Origin: Juglans regia
Lineage: Eukaryota > Streptophyta > Magnoliopsida > Fagales > Juglandaceae
NCBI RefSeq assembly: GCF_001411555.2
Contig: NC_049905.1
Span: 4,526,001-4,590,000, forward strand
Length of the DNA: 64,000 nt
Direction of reading: 5' to 3'
The notes under the pieces: model-generated
Told to the model about the DNA's origin: nothing
The model's input: only the letters and a program-made list of their open reading frames with translations
The model's database searches: none
Position numbers and translations under genes: made by a program
In this document: positions 21,926 to 33,551 of the stretch, one piece after another
How the letters are laid out: the number at the start of each line of letters is the position of its first letter
Numbering within the stretch: the stretch's first letter is position 1

Positions 21926-22880
21926 CTTGTTAACTAGTTGGCAATCTGCACAGTCACGATGAGGGCATCATCATGGGGGCACAGAACTCCTTCTTCGTCC
22001 TTCTCGTTGAAAGTTATGACAAGCCCCTCGCGTGGCTCCTCACACTCAGGGCTGCCCTGTAGGTGGTGAACACTTCCTCGTATCTGGCCCTTCTAGTGTA
22101 GGCCCTCATTGCCGATGAGGTGGCGCCTCCTCCTGTGTATCCTCCTACTATCATGCGTATTTCGCCCATCGGGCCTTCTTCTCCAATCGAGCTCCTCCGT
22201 CGCGAGCTTGTCCTATTATGCCCGTCGGGGCCTCCTCCTATAGGGCTTTTACTTCTCCGCGGCTGTACACATTCGTCGTATTGCTGGCCGTGCCTCTTTT
22301 CACCTCATTGGTCTATCAGGGCTTCCATTTCCTCTAGTTTCTACGTCCTTGTGACACAATTCTCCATCTAGTGGCTGTTGATTTTGTGATAGGTGCAATA
22401 TTTGGGGCGGATGGAGCCCTGTCATAGCTCACCTTATGGGCTCGGATCATCTCTTTTGGTCTCTACAGCCAAGTTGGTGTGGATGCATTGTCCGGCCTTC
22501 CCTCGTGCTGGCTGTTCTTCTTTGCGCTTTGTATCACACACCTTCTTCTTACCATCTTCTCGGCTCCCTTCGTCGTTCTAGCTGACCGCTTTTCTATCTA
22601 CTCTGTCCGACTCGATTCAGGGTCATCAAAGCCTGAAGCGTGTCCTCAGCATTGATGAAGCCGTCAGCACGGTCCTTGAACTCCCTTAACGAGGTTGGAG
22701 TCCTCCGTGCAATCTCCGCCATAAAAGGGGTTGCAGGGCCAGATTCCCCCCCAGTAGTGCTGCTAGGGTGATGTTTTCATTTTGGTCATATATTGTCATG
22801 TGTTCCTTGTTGAAACGTGAGAGATAAGACTTCAGGCTCTCATCGCCTCTTTGCTTCATGGTCAGGAGATAGGCAGCGGG

Positions 22881-23105
22881 TCAGCTCCTCTTCCGGCTCG
22901 CCATGAACTGTGTCAAGAAGAGCCAAGCCAACTCGGTAAAACTAGTGATGGTCTTGGACAGCAGGGCCCGAAACCATGCTCTTGCCGCCCCCTTCAAGGT
23001 GAGGGGGAACGCCCTGCATGCGACCTCACTTGGGAACCCATGCAGGGTCATGTGCGCCTTGAAGATTTCCAAGTGCTTCAGGGGATCTTTAGACCCATCG
23101 TCCAC
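22881..23105 (-). pseudogene. gag core of Tat-like element
   Basis: The minus-strand segment reads DPLKHLEIFKAHMTLHGFP, then CRAFPLTLKGAARAWF and FLTQFMASRK, the conserved retrotransposon gag core (PF03732 type). Flanking frames are interrupted on both sides, so no full gag can be made. Confidence 0.85.
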
Positions 23106-23540
23106 ATCTATCAGCTGGACTTTGAACCTCGGGGATAAGGGAACCGTTATGACGTAAGCGCTATATGGAACTCGAAGTTGGTGAGCAACTGGTCTATCGT
23201 GGAAGGTGGGCCTACTCGTTTAGCCACCTCATCGTACTTGTTTTCAAGTTTCTGGAACCAGAGGTCCACCTTATGTCACTCTTCTTTGGCTGCCTTTGTG
23301 TCAGGAGGACGGTGGGTCTCGGAGTTGTGGCTTTGCTAGTTTCCCTCCAGTTCTCCGTCCCCCTTCAAGGTGGCATTTTCCAGGCGAAATGGCCTCCATT
23401 TATTCCATGAGTTTCTATATCGTTGCAACTACTCATTGATTTTTCCTTCCATCGCCTCAGGTTGTTCTTCGTCTTGTCGCAAGGCTTGAGAGTGCATCGT
23501 CACCGGCATACGAAAGACACGCTACTTGTAGGAAAATAGA

Positions 23541-23558
23541 TCCCACAGACGGCGCCAA
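23541..23558 (-). other. Primer-binding site of Tat-like element
   Basis: The minus strand reads TTGGCGCCGTCTGTGGGA, starting three bases inside the right LTR boundary. This is the familiar primer-binding sequence of plant gypsy elements. It fixes the element's orientation as minus. Confidence 0.85.
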
Positions 23559-23561
23559 TGT

Positions 23562-24330
23562 TGATATCGTGTTTCTCAAGCTTGGGAAACTCCACGCTAA
23601 TAGCACTCGGACTCTTCCTTACAAGGAGGAGAGTGGGGGAGCTCGGGGTTCGTGGTACCACTGAAGCTCAAGTCAGTCCAAGGTTGAAAATGAAGAGAGA
23701 AATGAGGGCTAGAATGAAATAGCATAGAAATGTTCAAGAATGTAAGAAACCCCTCTCTACAAAGTGAGGGGTATTTATACCTGGTTGGGGGTGGGGCCCG
23801 TGGTAATAGTGATCGGCATGTGGCTCCGTACCGAGATCATATGTCCCTGTCGGATCCCGTTTCATGCCAGACCTATCAAGCCTGGCCTGGGCCATCGCTG
23901 ACACCCAAGGGAATCGTCCGTTGCGTGCCGACCCCAGGGATGCATTGAATGTTGCGTGGCCCTACCATGCGCACTTGATCATGTGTCATTAAATGCGGTG
24001 TGGCCTCGAACAGGCTTGTTCTTGCTCCATTAAATACGGCGTGGCTCTGGACGGGCTCCCTACCTCTCCTACGTTGTCCGGACAGTAGTGTCAAGACGGA
24101 GATGTCCCTGGAGTGGCCAATTTGGGTGTCAGGCTGTCCTGTCATGTCATGGTCGGGGGTACCCCTGTCAAGGGTGCCAGGTTACATGGTCTTCCATCCT
24201 CTTGTCATGATTCTTGCCCCATGTCATCCCTTCTGGGCCTTCTGAGCCATCACAGCCCATCATGCTCCTCATACGCGGGCCCAGGCCTTATCTTGGGCTT
24301 GTCCCTTGGGATTTCTCCCCTCACACCACA
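23562..24330 (-). repeat. Right LTR (5' LTR) of the Tat-like element
   Basis: 769 bp, TGATATCGTG to CACACCACA on the plus strand. Shares long blocks with 15403-16150, such as ACAAGGAGGAGAGTGGG and GAGAAATGAGGGCTAGAATG. Confidence 0.85.
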
Positions 24331-24939
24331 CATGCTTATGGCAAGGTCCTAACCCTAACATCATAATTCATGGTCTGTGGATCCAAAAAAATGTGAGGTC
24401 GGGTTATTCCTAGAGCAAAATAATAATGTTTAAACTTATATGAAAGTATACAACCATGCATGAGCTCAAGCATATGCTACCATGAAGAAACATGGGAAGT
24501 AGTAAAATACTAATGTGAATGAAAAGAGGAAACCATAGTACTCCTTACACTGAAATGCAAGTCATCATTAATGCTGCGAGGAGTTTCATTAGATAATCTT
24601 TGAATTTTAAAGAACTTCCAAATTACTCGAGTTTCTGCTTCAGTGAATACATACTAATATTCTCAAATCATTCATGTAATGCTTTAGTTCCCATAAGAAT
24701 TCACCAGTTGGAATGAGCAATTGACAATCGAGTGTATGCCATTATATTGACTTTGTAATTATCGAGAGTGATAACAAAACCGATGTAATGGTGTACCTTT
24801 GATATGTAAGGACTAGATATCTTTTAGATTTTTGGTACCCTAAAAACAATCATAAATTGTGGTCATCAGATTTCTCTTAATATGACGATAGAAATAATCA
24901 ATTATTGGAATCTCCTTTGTAGTCCTTTGGTTGTTCTTC

Positions 24940-26140
24940 TCTTCCACATCTGCCCAGGTTCCAGGCACGCCCCTAGAAGTGGGAACCTGGTGCAATAAGA
25001 CTTCATTGCCCAAGCCCAAATTTTCAACTACAGACACTGCTTCACATGTATCCCCTTTGTCATGGGTACCACTAGATTCTCCTTCCACCAACACACCCTT
25101 TTTGCACATAGAGACATGCACTACTTCACATGCAGCAGACGAGGTTTCAACGTTCCCGGGCTCACGAAAATCAGTTTGTTCAATCGGTTGCGCCTCCTTT
25201 TCAAGTACAATTAACTGTAAATCCTCTCCTCCATTTAATTGATTTTTCTCACTATCAAAACCTTGCTCACCCTGAACATTATCTACCGGAACGTCCCCTT
25301 TTGGATATGGAACATCTGTCTTTTTCAGAACTGACTTTCTCCTATTCTTTCTTTTTCCCATTTGACTGAGAAGATACTTTACAGGTAAGAAGATTATGAC
25401 ATTGGACCTTGCATCTCATACAAAATGCTAGAAGCGTTTCATAAACAAAGTCCTAGAAAATACTGGTTGGTATTTTTGGAGTCTCAATCCAAAAAGATTT
25501 TATAGGCTGCTGAGAAACATTCATCAACACACAAACTCATGCCCCATCAGTGTGCGTAGCATATCGTGTAGCATTATCCCTTCGTAAATAAAATCCAATT
25601 GGCGCCGTAATACTCTTGAGAAAGGCTTCTTGATAAAAGTTCAGTGGTAAACAAGGAAGCATGATTCAAACAGAAACTATTGTAAGTTCGAAATCCTCAT
25701 TAAAATCAATGGACCATTGAAAAACACGGTAAATCACTCCATCAACATCACAACTCTCTCTTGACATGGCCTTTAGAAAGTCTTCCTTGTTAGAAAACTA
25801 ACAAAAACATGACGAGGCTGTCTCATTGCAGAAACAACTGGTTGGCACATCAGACTCCATCACCCATGAATAAAAATTCTAATTCGATCCAAAGATGGTC
25901 TCTGTCTCAAGAGCTTCACGACTACATCAAATATGAAAGGTTAAGCAAATTTGTCTAATTCTTCTTTGGAGAACTGCACAAAAACTTCACCCTCTATAAT
26001 TTTAGGTTGTCGAAAGGGAACCACCACCTCAGGGATGGCCTAAGGCATTTGCAATACAAGATCAACAAACAAACACAGACTCCCAACTGACTTCAAGGGG
26101 CCTTGAGGACCCCCGATGTTAGCCATCACAGCGTCGCAAA
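24940..26140 (-). pseudogene. LINE ORF1 remnant (DUF4283-type) between the two duplication units
   Basis: The minus strand from about 26130 reads, with stops and shifts, pieces such as ANIGG, EVFVQFSKEELDKFA, VVVKLLRQRPSLDRIRIFIH, CQPVVSAMRQPRHVFVSF. This is the DUF4283 nucleic-acid-binding domain of plant L1-type ORF1. A more open section, 25361-24840, is charged and Gln/Glu-rich (starts MGKRKNRRKS) and is probably the ORF1 tail. The 5' end sits next to unit 2 and the truncated 3' end next to unit 1, so it may mark the duplication junction. Confidence 0.7.
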
Positions 26141-26219
26141 CAAAACCCTAGCAAAACCTATTCTAGAATATATAATAGGCCCCGATGCTAAAATTCCATG
26201 GAGTCTTAGTCACTACTAT

Positions 26220-26900
26220 TCCTATTTTTTTAAGCAATAATATTTCATTTCAACAATATTTTTCCTTCAATACATTACTGAGAATAGAAATAGGCCCCTC
26301 CTCGATTTAAATTTGCTCATCTTCCACTGTAAGACGTACTCCAATCTTCCCAAACTGGTGAGCTATGGTATTACCTTCTCTATGAATGAATTGAATCTTT
26401 TCCAGCAAGGTCAACTTCATCTAACATCTTATATCAGAAATTATTTGGCCATAATTTGTTCAATTTTCTGCATCATTATAATTAATGTCCTTGACTATGG
26501 TATTTGAAAACCCCATATCCAAGCAAACTTCCATGGCCCTCCACAGTGCAATACATTCATCAATAAACTGGATGAGTAATATGTCTCCTATGTGCAGCAG
26601 TAATTAACCTGCTATATCTCGAATTATCACTCTTATTATACCTATCTTTTTTGTTGACTTATCAATTGCAGCATCCCAGTTTATTTTAACAAAATTACAC
26701 TACAAAAGGTTCTAGAGCTAATTCTCTTGCTGCTTTACCTTCTCTCGAGGGCTTAATTCCAAACTTGTTTTCAAATACCAACAATTTTCTTTTAAGCCAT
26801 AGCATTCTCATTGTCACTATAGTCCATTCTAATTCATCTTGGTACAGCCTAGAGATCATTTTCTCCCACAACTCATGTAGAAAATCATCTTGGACCACTT
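26220..26900 (-). mobile_element. RNase H-like domain remnant (LINE-type), unit 2 copy
   Basis: Minus-strand reading gives VKINWDAAIDKSTKK, a decayed ARD/HSG-like turn, ECIALWRAMEVCLDMGF, and HREGNTIAHQFGKIGV: the order of motifs of an RVT_3 RNase H-like domain. Several stops interrupt it. The upstream segment (26898-26695) may be the preceding linker (LWEKMISRLYQDELEW). Confidence 0.65.
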
Positions 26901-27129
26901 TTAGTTTTATTATTTTCTGCTTTCCAAAGAAAATTCTTCCCTAACCCTAGAACTTTCAATGCCCATTATTATGTCTTCCATCCTTCATCTTCCTTATTGC
27001 TAGTTGAAGTTTCCCTTTTAAAGTGGTTGGCACTACTATTCCTATTTGGCATTCAACTCAATTAATTTTATACTTGTCGCTAATAGCTTGATGGCATATG
27101 ATCCGATTTTTCAAATAAAAAATCTGTAT

Positions 27130-29290
27130 TCAAAACCGTCCACTCCTTTTATAAAAAAAATAATAATTTCACTATTGGTTCTTATTTTTAATTCTTATTG
27201 TTAGAATTTTTTATTTTTTTATTTAATGATTAAAAAAATATTTTTTAATAATATTATAATTTTTATTTTTTAAAAAATATTAAAAAATACATATAAAAAA
27301 ATGATTAATTATGGCTAACAGTACCTCCCAGAGCTGGGGACGTAGCACCGTGCCACCGTTCAAAAACAAAAATGACTTTTATGCTTTGCGCCAAAGGTTT
27401 TGACCAAAAAGAGACACATGTCCCGAAGGTTTTGGACGAGTCTCATTGACTTTTTTAACGACGGCTGACAGCACATCCATCACGTGTGTCCCAAGTCAAA
27501 GGTGCGTCACTGCGTATCAAACTCTTAGACCCATGATTTTTTTTTTTTTAATTTTCATTTTATTCAAAATCACCTCTTTTACATAACTATTTTTAGTAAA
27601 ATTTTTACATTAATTTATACATATTTGAGACAAAATTAATTTTTTTTTAAAATCAATTTTTTTATATATATTTTACAATTAGCATCAACTATATACATTT
27701 GACATTAATAATGCAAATGTAATAATAAAATATATAATTTTTTTATATATTATATTAAAAATATAATAAAATGAAAAAATATATATAATATATTATAATA
27801 ATAAAATAAATGTGCAAGTGAAAGTTTATTGTGTTGTTGAATGAGGGAAAAAAGAAAAATATTGTGATAGAGATAGTAGGAAGAAAGAAAAATAATGATT
27901 CAAATATGTTTTGGAGAATGAATAGTAGTTATCTAAATTTAGATAAGTACTGTTCATAACTAACTAAATATTTGAATATGTATAAGTCAATATAAAAGAT
28001 TTTAGGATCATATTATGTAAATATGATTTTGCATATATATATATATATTGACTAATATAAATACTCTTACAAAAGCCTATAATAATTAATGTCAAACGTT
28101 TCATCCAATTCTTATATTCTCGAATTAATTCGTGGAATAAAGGATTTGAGCTAAGCAACAACTCAAGTTTTATTTATTTATTTTTTATTTAAAAGTAAGT
28201 TCAATTTATCAAATTTATTATCAATTTTTAAATCAAAATAAGAGAATAGTTTTACTATATACAAGTCAGTGCGCGTTATCACAATACTTAATAGTGTAAT
28301 TCATTACAATTTTTTTAAAAAATAAAATATCAATCATTTTTAAATTATGAAAAGTATCTATATATATATAAAATATAAGATTTATGAATATATTTCTTCG
28401 AAAAAAAGTGTTTTATTTCAGTCAAATCGATGTAGTATAACACCAAGAACTGTGAGTAATAATCAACATGACCATTCAATTATTATAAGGAAAATATTAA
28501 ATATATTTAAGAAAAATTTATTAAAAAATTATTTTATCAAAGATTAAAAGTCTTAAAATTTAAATTTAAAAAAAAAAACTAAGAAAACGAGTCTTATTAT
28601 AAATATATCTAACATTGCTCTTTCTTTTTTTAATTATCTAAATAAAACTTTTAGCTTTTGGATGAATATAAACTTTACAAGAGAGCATTTACAATGGATT
28701 TTGTAAAATACCATCTTCTGTAAAATATAAAAAAAGATGGTTAAAATTTCCTTCTAATGGATCATCTATTTTATTTCTATTTTTCATTTAGCTACAATAA
28801 ATCTGTTACATATAGTGGTTACTATTTATTCCTCTAAATAATTTTTTATTATTTCTCTCTCATTTTATCCTCATTTCTTTTTTATCTTATTTTCATTTTA
28901 GCCCTTTATCACTTTTGCACAACTCCTCTCACTCTCTTGTCTCTTATTTACACTCTAGCACTCCCTTTATATCATCTTCGACTTTGATGCATACAGAAGT
29001 TTTGATTTTAACAATAAAGGCAGATTTTTTTTATTGTTTTACTCTATTTTTTAAGTAATTTAAAATATTATATTACAAAAAAAATTATAAATATCAAAAT
29101 ATATGATATATAGAGAATATAATATTTAAAATGAATAAAAAAATATTTAAATGATATAAGTTGATATAAAAAAAAAGTTTTGGTGATATATTCTAGCTCT
29201 GAAAGATGAGATTTTGCCGAGTCCTATATGGGTTGCAAGTTGCAACCTGCAAAACATCGGAAGTGTTGCTTTGCATGCTTCTGTTTCCCT
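27130..29290. other. AT-rich spacer in unit 2, no gene
   Basis: Very AT-rich, with many A/T runs and short chance ORFs. It matches the 5000-6100 part of unit 1 only in patches (for example AAGCCTATAATAAT...GTCAAACGTTTCATCCAA). The 52-bp tandem repeat of unit 1 is not here. Confidence 0.5.
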
Positions 29291-29412
29291 TTAGCTGCAG
29301 ATACACTTTGTTAGAACTGGTACGGATGTGACGTTGAGGTTGGACCATGAGTAAAAACTTTCAAGTAAATCTCTGTCATCTTCAAGTAAATTTGAAGGGA
29401 TTAACGGAGAAA

Positions 29413-29426
29413 TGATACCTCTATAT
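29413..29426 (+). promoter_or_regulatory. Putative TATA box of QOR copy 2
   Basis: ACCTCTATATATTC lies about 140 bases before the start codon, upstream of a CT-rich leader. In copy 1 the same place (near 6110-6121) reads GCCTCTATTCC and lacks the ATAT. The promoter role is inferred from position only. Confidence 0.4.
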
Positions 29427-29556
29427 ATTCCGCCCACTCTCCAAGTTTTCTCGTCCTATTTACATCCTCTCTCTCTCTCGCTAACTATATATCTAAGTGT
29501 TACACTTAGAGACACACAAAAGGACACGAATACCGTCAAAGCTTTCATCCGTGAGA

Positions 29557-32500
29557 ATGGCAGGAAAGCTTATGAAAGCGGTTCAGTACTTTGGCTATGG
29601 GGGAGGAGCTGCTGGTTTGAAGGTTATTTTCATATTTATATTCATTCGTCTTTGTTTCTCTGTATTACCTGCGGTCAAGACCCATTTCTATCCAATTCTA
29701 TGTTTTTTTTTTGTTTTCGTTCCAAATCTCTTTCGCTCATGTGCTATGAATTAGGAAGTTATTGTTTTCTCTTCAACATATTAGTAATTAAGTGAAACTA
29801 CAATTCTTGTTTTGAAAGTTCCATTTGAAACTTACAATTAGTTTGGGTTGTCAAGGGTAAAAATAATGATTTCGGAAATAAAGCAATTGGGTATAAGTTT
29901 GGTTATTGCAGTGATGGAGCTTCTATACCTACTATCTTGTATGTTTAAAACAAAAGGAAATAATATTGTGATAAGTGTTAGGAACTATAAGAGAAAAGTA
30001 AAAATAAAAGTAGAATCAATGATTTACGTAGTTCGGCAACACGTCTATTCACGAAGCTGTAGATAATTTTATTCAAATGATAAATCTACAATGCGGTAGC
30101 ATTACGAGATCAGTTTAATACAATATTTAGGAAATCTTAATTGAGAAATACTAAAGCCACACATGGGATCCCGACAGTTTATTTATTTTTTACTAAGTAA
30201 TTAAGAAAATGTTTTGAGATAAATCCTCTCCATTTGAGATATGATAAAACGTGTTACTTTCTGAACTGTCCACATAAAACTTGTTTGAGGTACAGGCTTT
30301 CCAGAATTGCAATACTCTTCAAAATCGTTGAAGTAGCTTTGATATTCGAGATTGTGATGGTTGATACATTGGTGAAAGGGGAAAAAAAATCTTCTTTTGG
30401 GGAGAACAACACAGAAAACTGATTGCCCATGATACAATTGATCTTTCTTGCAGCTTTGATCGTTGTTTCCTTTTTCCTTCATGCTTTCTAATGTTTCATT
30501 TCTCACACTGTTTACACTGCAAATCTGAATCGCCTATGCGTTTTGGGTTGCTAACATTGTATAATTTGGGATTTTCTTTTTGCATTTGCTTCTTGCTTTA
30601 CAAAGCTATAATGTCAAAAGTCATTGACATTATAGTAGAAACTCTCTATGTATCTGCTTAACAAATTATTGTAAGGAAACATAATTTTCATTTTTGTTGT
30701 AGCATGTTGAGGTTCCAGTTCCCACTCCAAAAGAGGATGAGCTCTTGCTAAAACTGGAAGCAACTAGTCTAAATGCAGTGGATTGGAAAATTCAGAAAGG
30801 CAAAATCAGGCCTTTCTTACCTCGCAAGTTCCCTTACATACCTGGTAATTCTTCATTGTTCTTTGCTTCTATTAACAAAACTTTATTTGATGCCTTATTT
30901 CACCTAAGGAACGAATTTTAATACACATATATATTTAATGACAACATCTACGTGCAAATAGTTCAGTGATACTATTGAATTGAGTTTTTTGTGGATGGTT
31001 GCTTGTTGCAAACTTTTGGGAAGTGTCATTTTTTCCTTTCTTGCTGATCATATTCTTTGGCAGAGTAGGTTTGGATGTGGCAGGTGAGGTCGTAGAGGTT
31101 GGAGCAGGGGTCAAAAGATTCAAAGCTGGGGACAAAGTCATAGCTTCGCTTTACTTTTCTGTGAGTATTAATTGTTATTCCTTCAGTTTTCTACTTTCCT
31201 GCTATTAACTTGGATATTCCTCATGCTCTCTGTTTGTATGATTGATGACTACGAATAATTTTAAAACAGAGTTTTTTTTTCTTCCTCTTCTTCAACTTCT
31301 GTGGAAATCAGATGTACTTAATAGCTTCCCCCGCCCCCTCTCCTCCCCGGAAGTTTGGATAACTCTTAACAGAATCAAGCCCTTTGTGAAATTTAGAATT
31401 TCCTTTCATCCTGTTATTTTGTTTAATGATTGTAGAGCATTTCCCACTTGGTACTACATGACATTGACATGGTACATAGGAACAAAACAATAATGATGTG
31501 GTGGCATGGCAAATTAAGTGTTGGATATGCATACTGCTGGAAAAAAACAGCAACTTTTATCATTGGTGCTAATGTGAGATACCGCAGGTGCGAGTTATTA
31601 GATTAGTGTACCAGAATGAAACTCTGACGGAGACGTTTGGATTCGAAGATGACTTGAGATGATTTGAGATGAGCTGAGATGAGTTGAGATGGATTGTGAA
31701 TAGTAATGAGATGAATTGTGAATAGTAGTGAGATTTGTGAGTTAAAGTTGCTGAATAGTAGTGAGATGAGTTGAGATGAGCTGAGATGACTTGCGAATCC
31801 AAACGTCTCTAAGTGATCCTTGATTAGTTCACTAGGTAAGTAGCACATTCTGGTGACTCAGGTTTGTAATGTAAGTTGGCCCGGGCATTCCTCGAATATA
31901 TCCATATTTTAGAAACTACTTCTGAGCTTAGGATGCATATAGTGCTTATCCAGCACTTTCCAAGCCGCACTCATCATTGTCCTTATTTTATATTCTATCC
32001 TTGCTTTAGATATGGCGTGGCATGATTTTTTGATAATTTAGATACGGCGTGGCATGATTTTTTTGATGAGGTAGGACAATTGTATATAGCAACTCCAGAT
32101 CCCTTCCAGCTGTGATAATACTCAGAATTGAGTTATTTCTAAAACCCTCATCCATTTTTTCTGTTGTTGTGTTATATATCTTGACAGTATGGAGGTGGAC
32201 TAGCTGAGTTTGCTGTGGCTAAGGAGAGGCTGACAGTTTCTAGGCCACCCGAAGTTTCAGCAGCTGATGGTGCTGGCTTACCTATAGCTGGTATAACAGC
32301 TCTCCAGGTTCTCACCCAATCTGCTGGGATCAAGCTTGACAGAAGTGGCCAGCAGGTAAACATTCTAGTCACTGCCGCCTCAAGTGGTGTGGGTCACTAC
32401 GCGGTTCAGCTGGCAAAGCTTGGAAACACACATGTAACTGCCACTTGTGGGGCCCGCAACCTTGACTTTGTCAAGCACTTAGGGGCTGATGAGGTTCTCG

Positions 32501-32884
32501 ACTACAAGACCCCAGATGGGGCGGCTCTGAAGAGCCCATCTGGTCGAAACTCGAAAGTATGATTTTGTGATCCACTGTGCAACAGGCATTCCTTGGTCAA
32601 CTTTTGATCCCAATCTGAGTCCAAATGGAAAGGTCTTTGATTTAAGTCCCACCTCAAGTGTTCTACTGACTTTTGCTCTAAAGAAAGTCACCTTCTCCAA
32701 AAAGCAGCTTTTGCCGATGTTTGCAACTATCAATACTGAGAGCCTGGATGATCTTGTTAAGTTAGTGAAGGAAGGTAAACTTAAGACTGCAATTGACTCA
32801 AGGCATTCCCTGAGCAAGGCTGAAGATGCGTGGGCTAAGTGCGTTGATTGCCATGCTACTGGAAAGATCATTGTGGAGCCTTGA
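29557..32884 (+). pseudogene. Quinone oxidoreductase homologue, frameshifted (copy 2)
   Basis: Same four exons as copy 1: 29557-29622, 30703-30844, 31069-31160, 32188-32884. Exon 4 carries an extra 7 bases around 32546-32557 (TCGAAACTCGAAAG where copy 1 has TCGAAAG), a tandem duplication that shifts the frame. Translation would stop at 32562 after about 224 residues, leaving the nucleotide-binding loop but not the last 110 residues. After the shift the original frame is open to the normal end (IHCATGIPWSTF to KIIVEP), so the break is young or an assembly error. As in copy 1, exon 3 needs an acceptor just after a competing CAG. A truncated product is possible, but an inactive gene is the simplest reading. 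Confidence 0.85.
31630..31809. mobile_element. MITE with GAGACGTTTGGATTCG ends, in intron 3 of copy 2
   Basis: 180 bp. The left end GAGACGTTTGGATTCG and the reversed right end are identical for about 16 bases, followed by CTTGAGATGA-type repeats inward and GAATAGTAGTGAG in the middle. The matching intron of copy 1 (near 8840-8860) lacks it, so it inserted after the duplication, with loss or change of about 13 flanking bases. No clear target duplication. Confidence 0.8.
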
Positions 32885-33389
32885 GAGTGGATATAATATC
32901 CTGAGAGTTGTTAGATCTTATATGTACTTGATAGGATTGTGTATCGGTAAATAAAACCATGTATATGTAGTTGAATGGGGTGTTTGGCCTGATATTGTCA
33001 AATATAAGTGTAATGCAGATTGCTGAGTGTTTGCAGCTGCAATATAAAATACGCTGCATTGATTGAAACAGGGTCGTTTGTAATATAAAGCATTCGGAAT
33101 TTAGAATGCCTCGGTAATCTGTAGGCTTTGAAGAAGCCTTTGTTTAAAACAAGAACCGAGTAGGAAGGGTTGCCAGCCGAGTCACATAGTACTTGCACTC
33201 AATTCATCCAAGCCATTATTTGTAACTTTATAAATAGATTTTGTTAAAGTATTCATAAAGATAGGAGGAAACATGTTCTTAATACAAATATGGATTGTTT
33301 GAGTCTTTATGAATATTGTACTTTGATATATGTATATATAAGGAATTCTACTCATCAATCACTATTCATTCTCACACTCTACACCTACA

Positions 33390-33460
33390 ACTTTTTCATA
33401 GGGTGTAAGGGTGTTTTTCATAGAATGTGAGAGTGTTTTTCATAGGGTGTGAGATAGTGA
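33390..33460. repeat. 25-bp tandem repeat downstream of QOR copies 2 and 3
   Basis: Three copies of TTTTTCATAGGGTGTGAGAG-like sequence lie between the convergent ends of copies 2 and 3, replacing the right arm of the foldback element seen intact in unit 1. Confidence 0.6.
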
Positions 33461-33551
33461 ATAGTGGCTGAAAAGAATTTTTCATAAAGTAAACAATCTT
33501 TCTCATTTAATTACATCAAGATCAGCAATTCCAGGTCCATTATATTTACTT

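Larger units (their letters stand above)
15403..24330 (-). mobile_element. Ty3/gypsy Tat-like LTR retrotransposon lacking RT/IN, with antisense ORF
   Basis: 8928 bp between 5-bp duplications CATGC (15398-15402, 24331-24335). Unit 2 has the uninserted site at about 34710-34722. LTRs are 15403-16150 and 23562-24330. Next to the right LTR, read on the minus strand, is the primer-binding-site sequence TTGGCGCCGTCTGTGGGA, so the element reads on the minus strand. It has gag (about 23540-22100, with a clear core at 23105-22881) and protease (about 21925-21480). Next in this direction would be reverse transcriptase, RNase H and integrase, but I cannot find them. Instead there is a tandem repeat (about 21310-20750), then an ORF in the opposite direction (plus strand, about 16880-20560) of the kind called gypsy-type transposon ORF. 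A separate element is nested at 18199-19165. All ORFs are broken, so it is dead or depends on others. Confidence 0.85.
3567..24935. repeat. Segmental duplication, unit 1
   Basis: This block aligns by eye with 26159-35330. Matching landmarks in the same order are: the RNase H-like remnant (3660-4310 / 26220-26900), quinone-oxidoreductase copy 1 / copy 2, the foldback repeat (10345-10450 / 33345-33475), the antisense last exon (12366-12990 / 33552-34241), and intron-3 sequence (14935-15397 plus 24336-24935 / 34255-35325). Unit 1 is longer because of several later insertions, the largest being the 8.9-kb LTR element at 15403-24330. The alignment stops near 24935, inside the equivalent of intron 3 of copy 3, so exons 1-3 of the antisense gene are not in unit 1. 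Edges are approximate, set where similarity to unit 2 fades. Confidence 0.85.
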
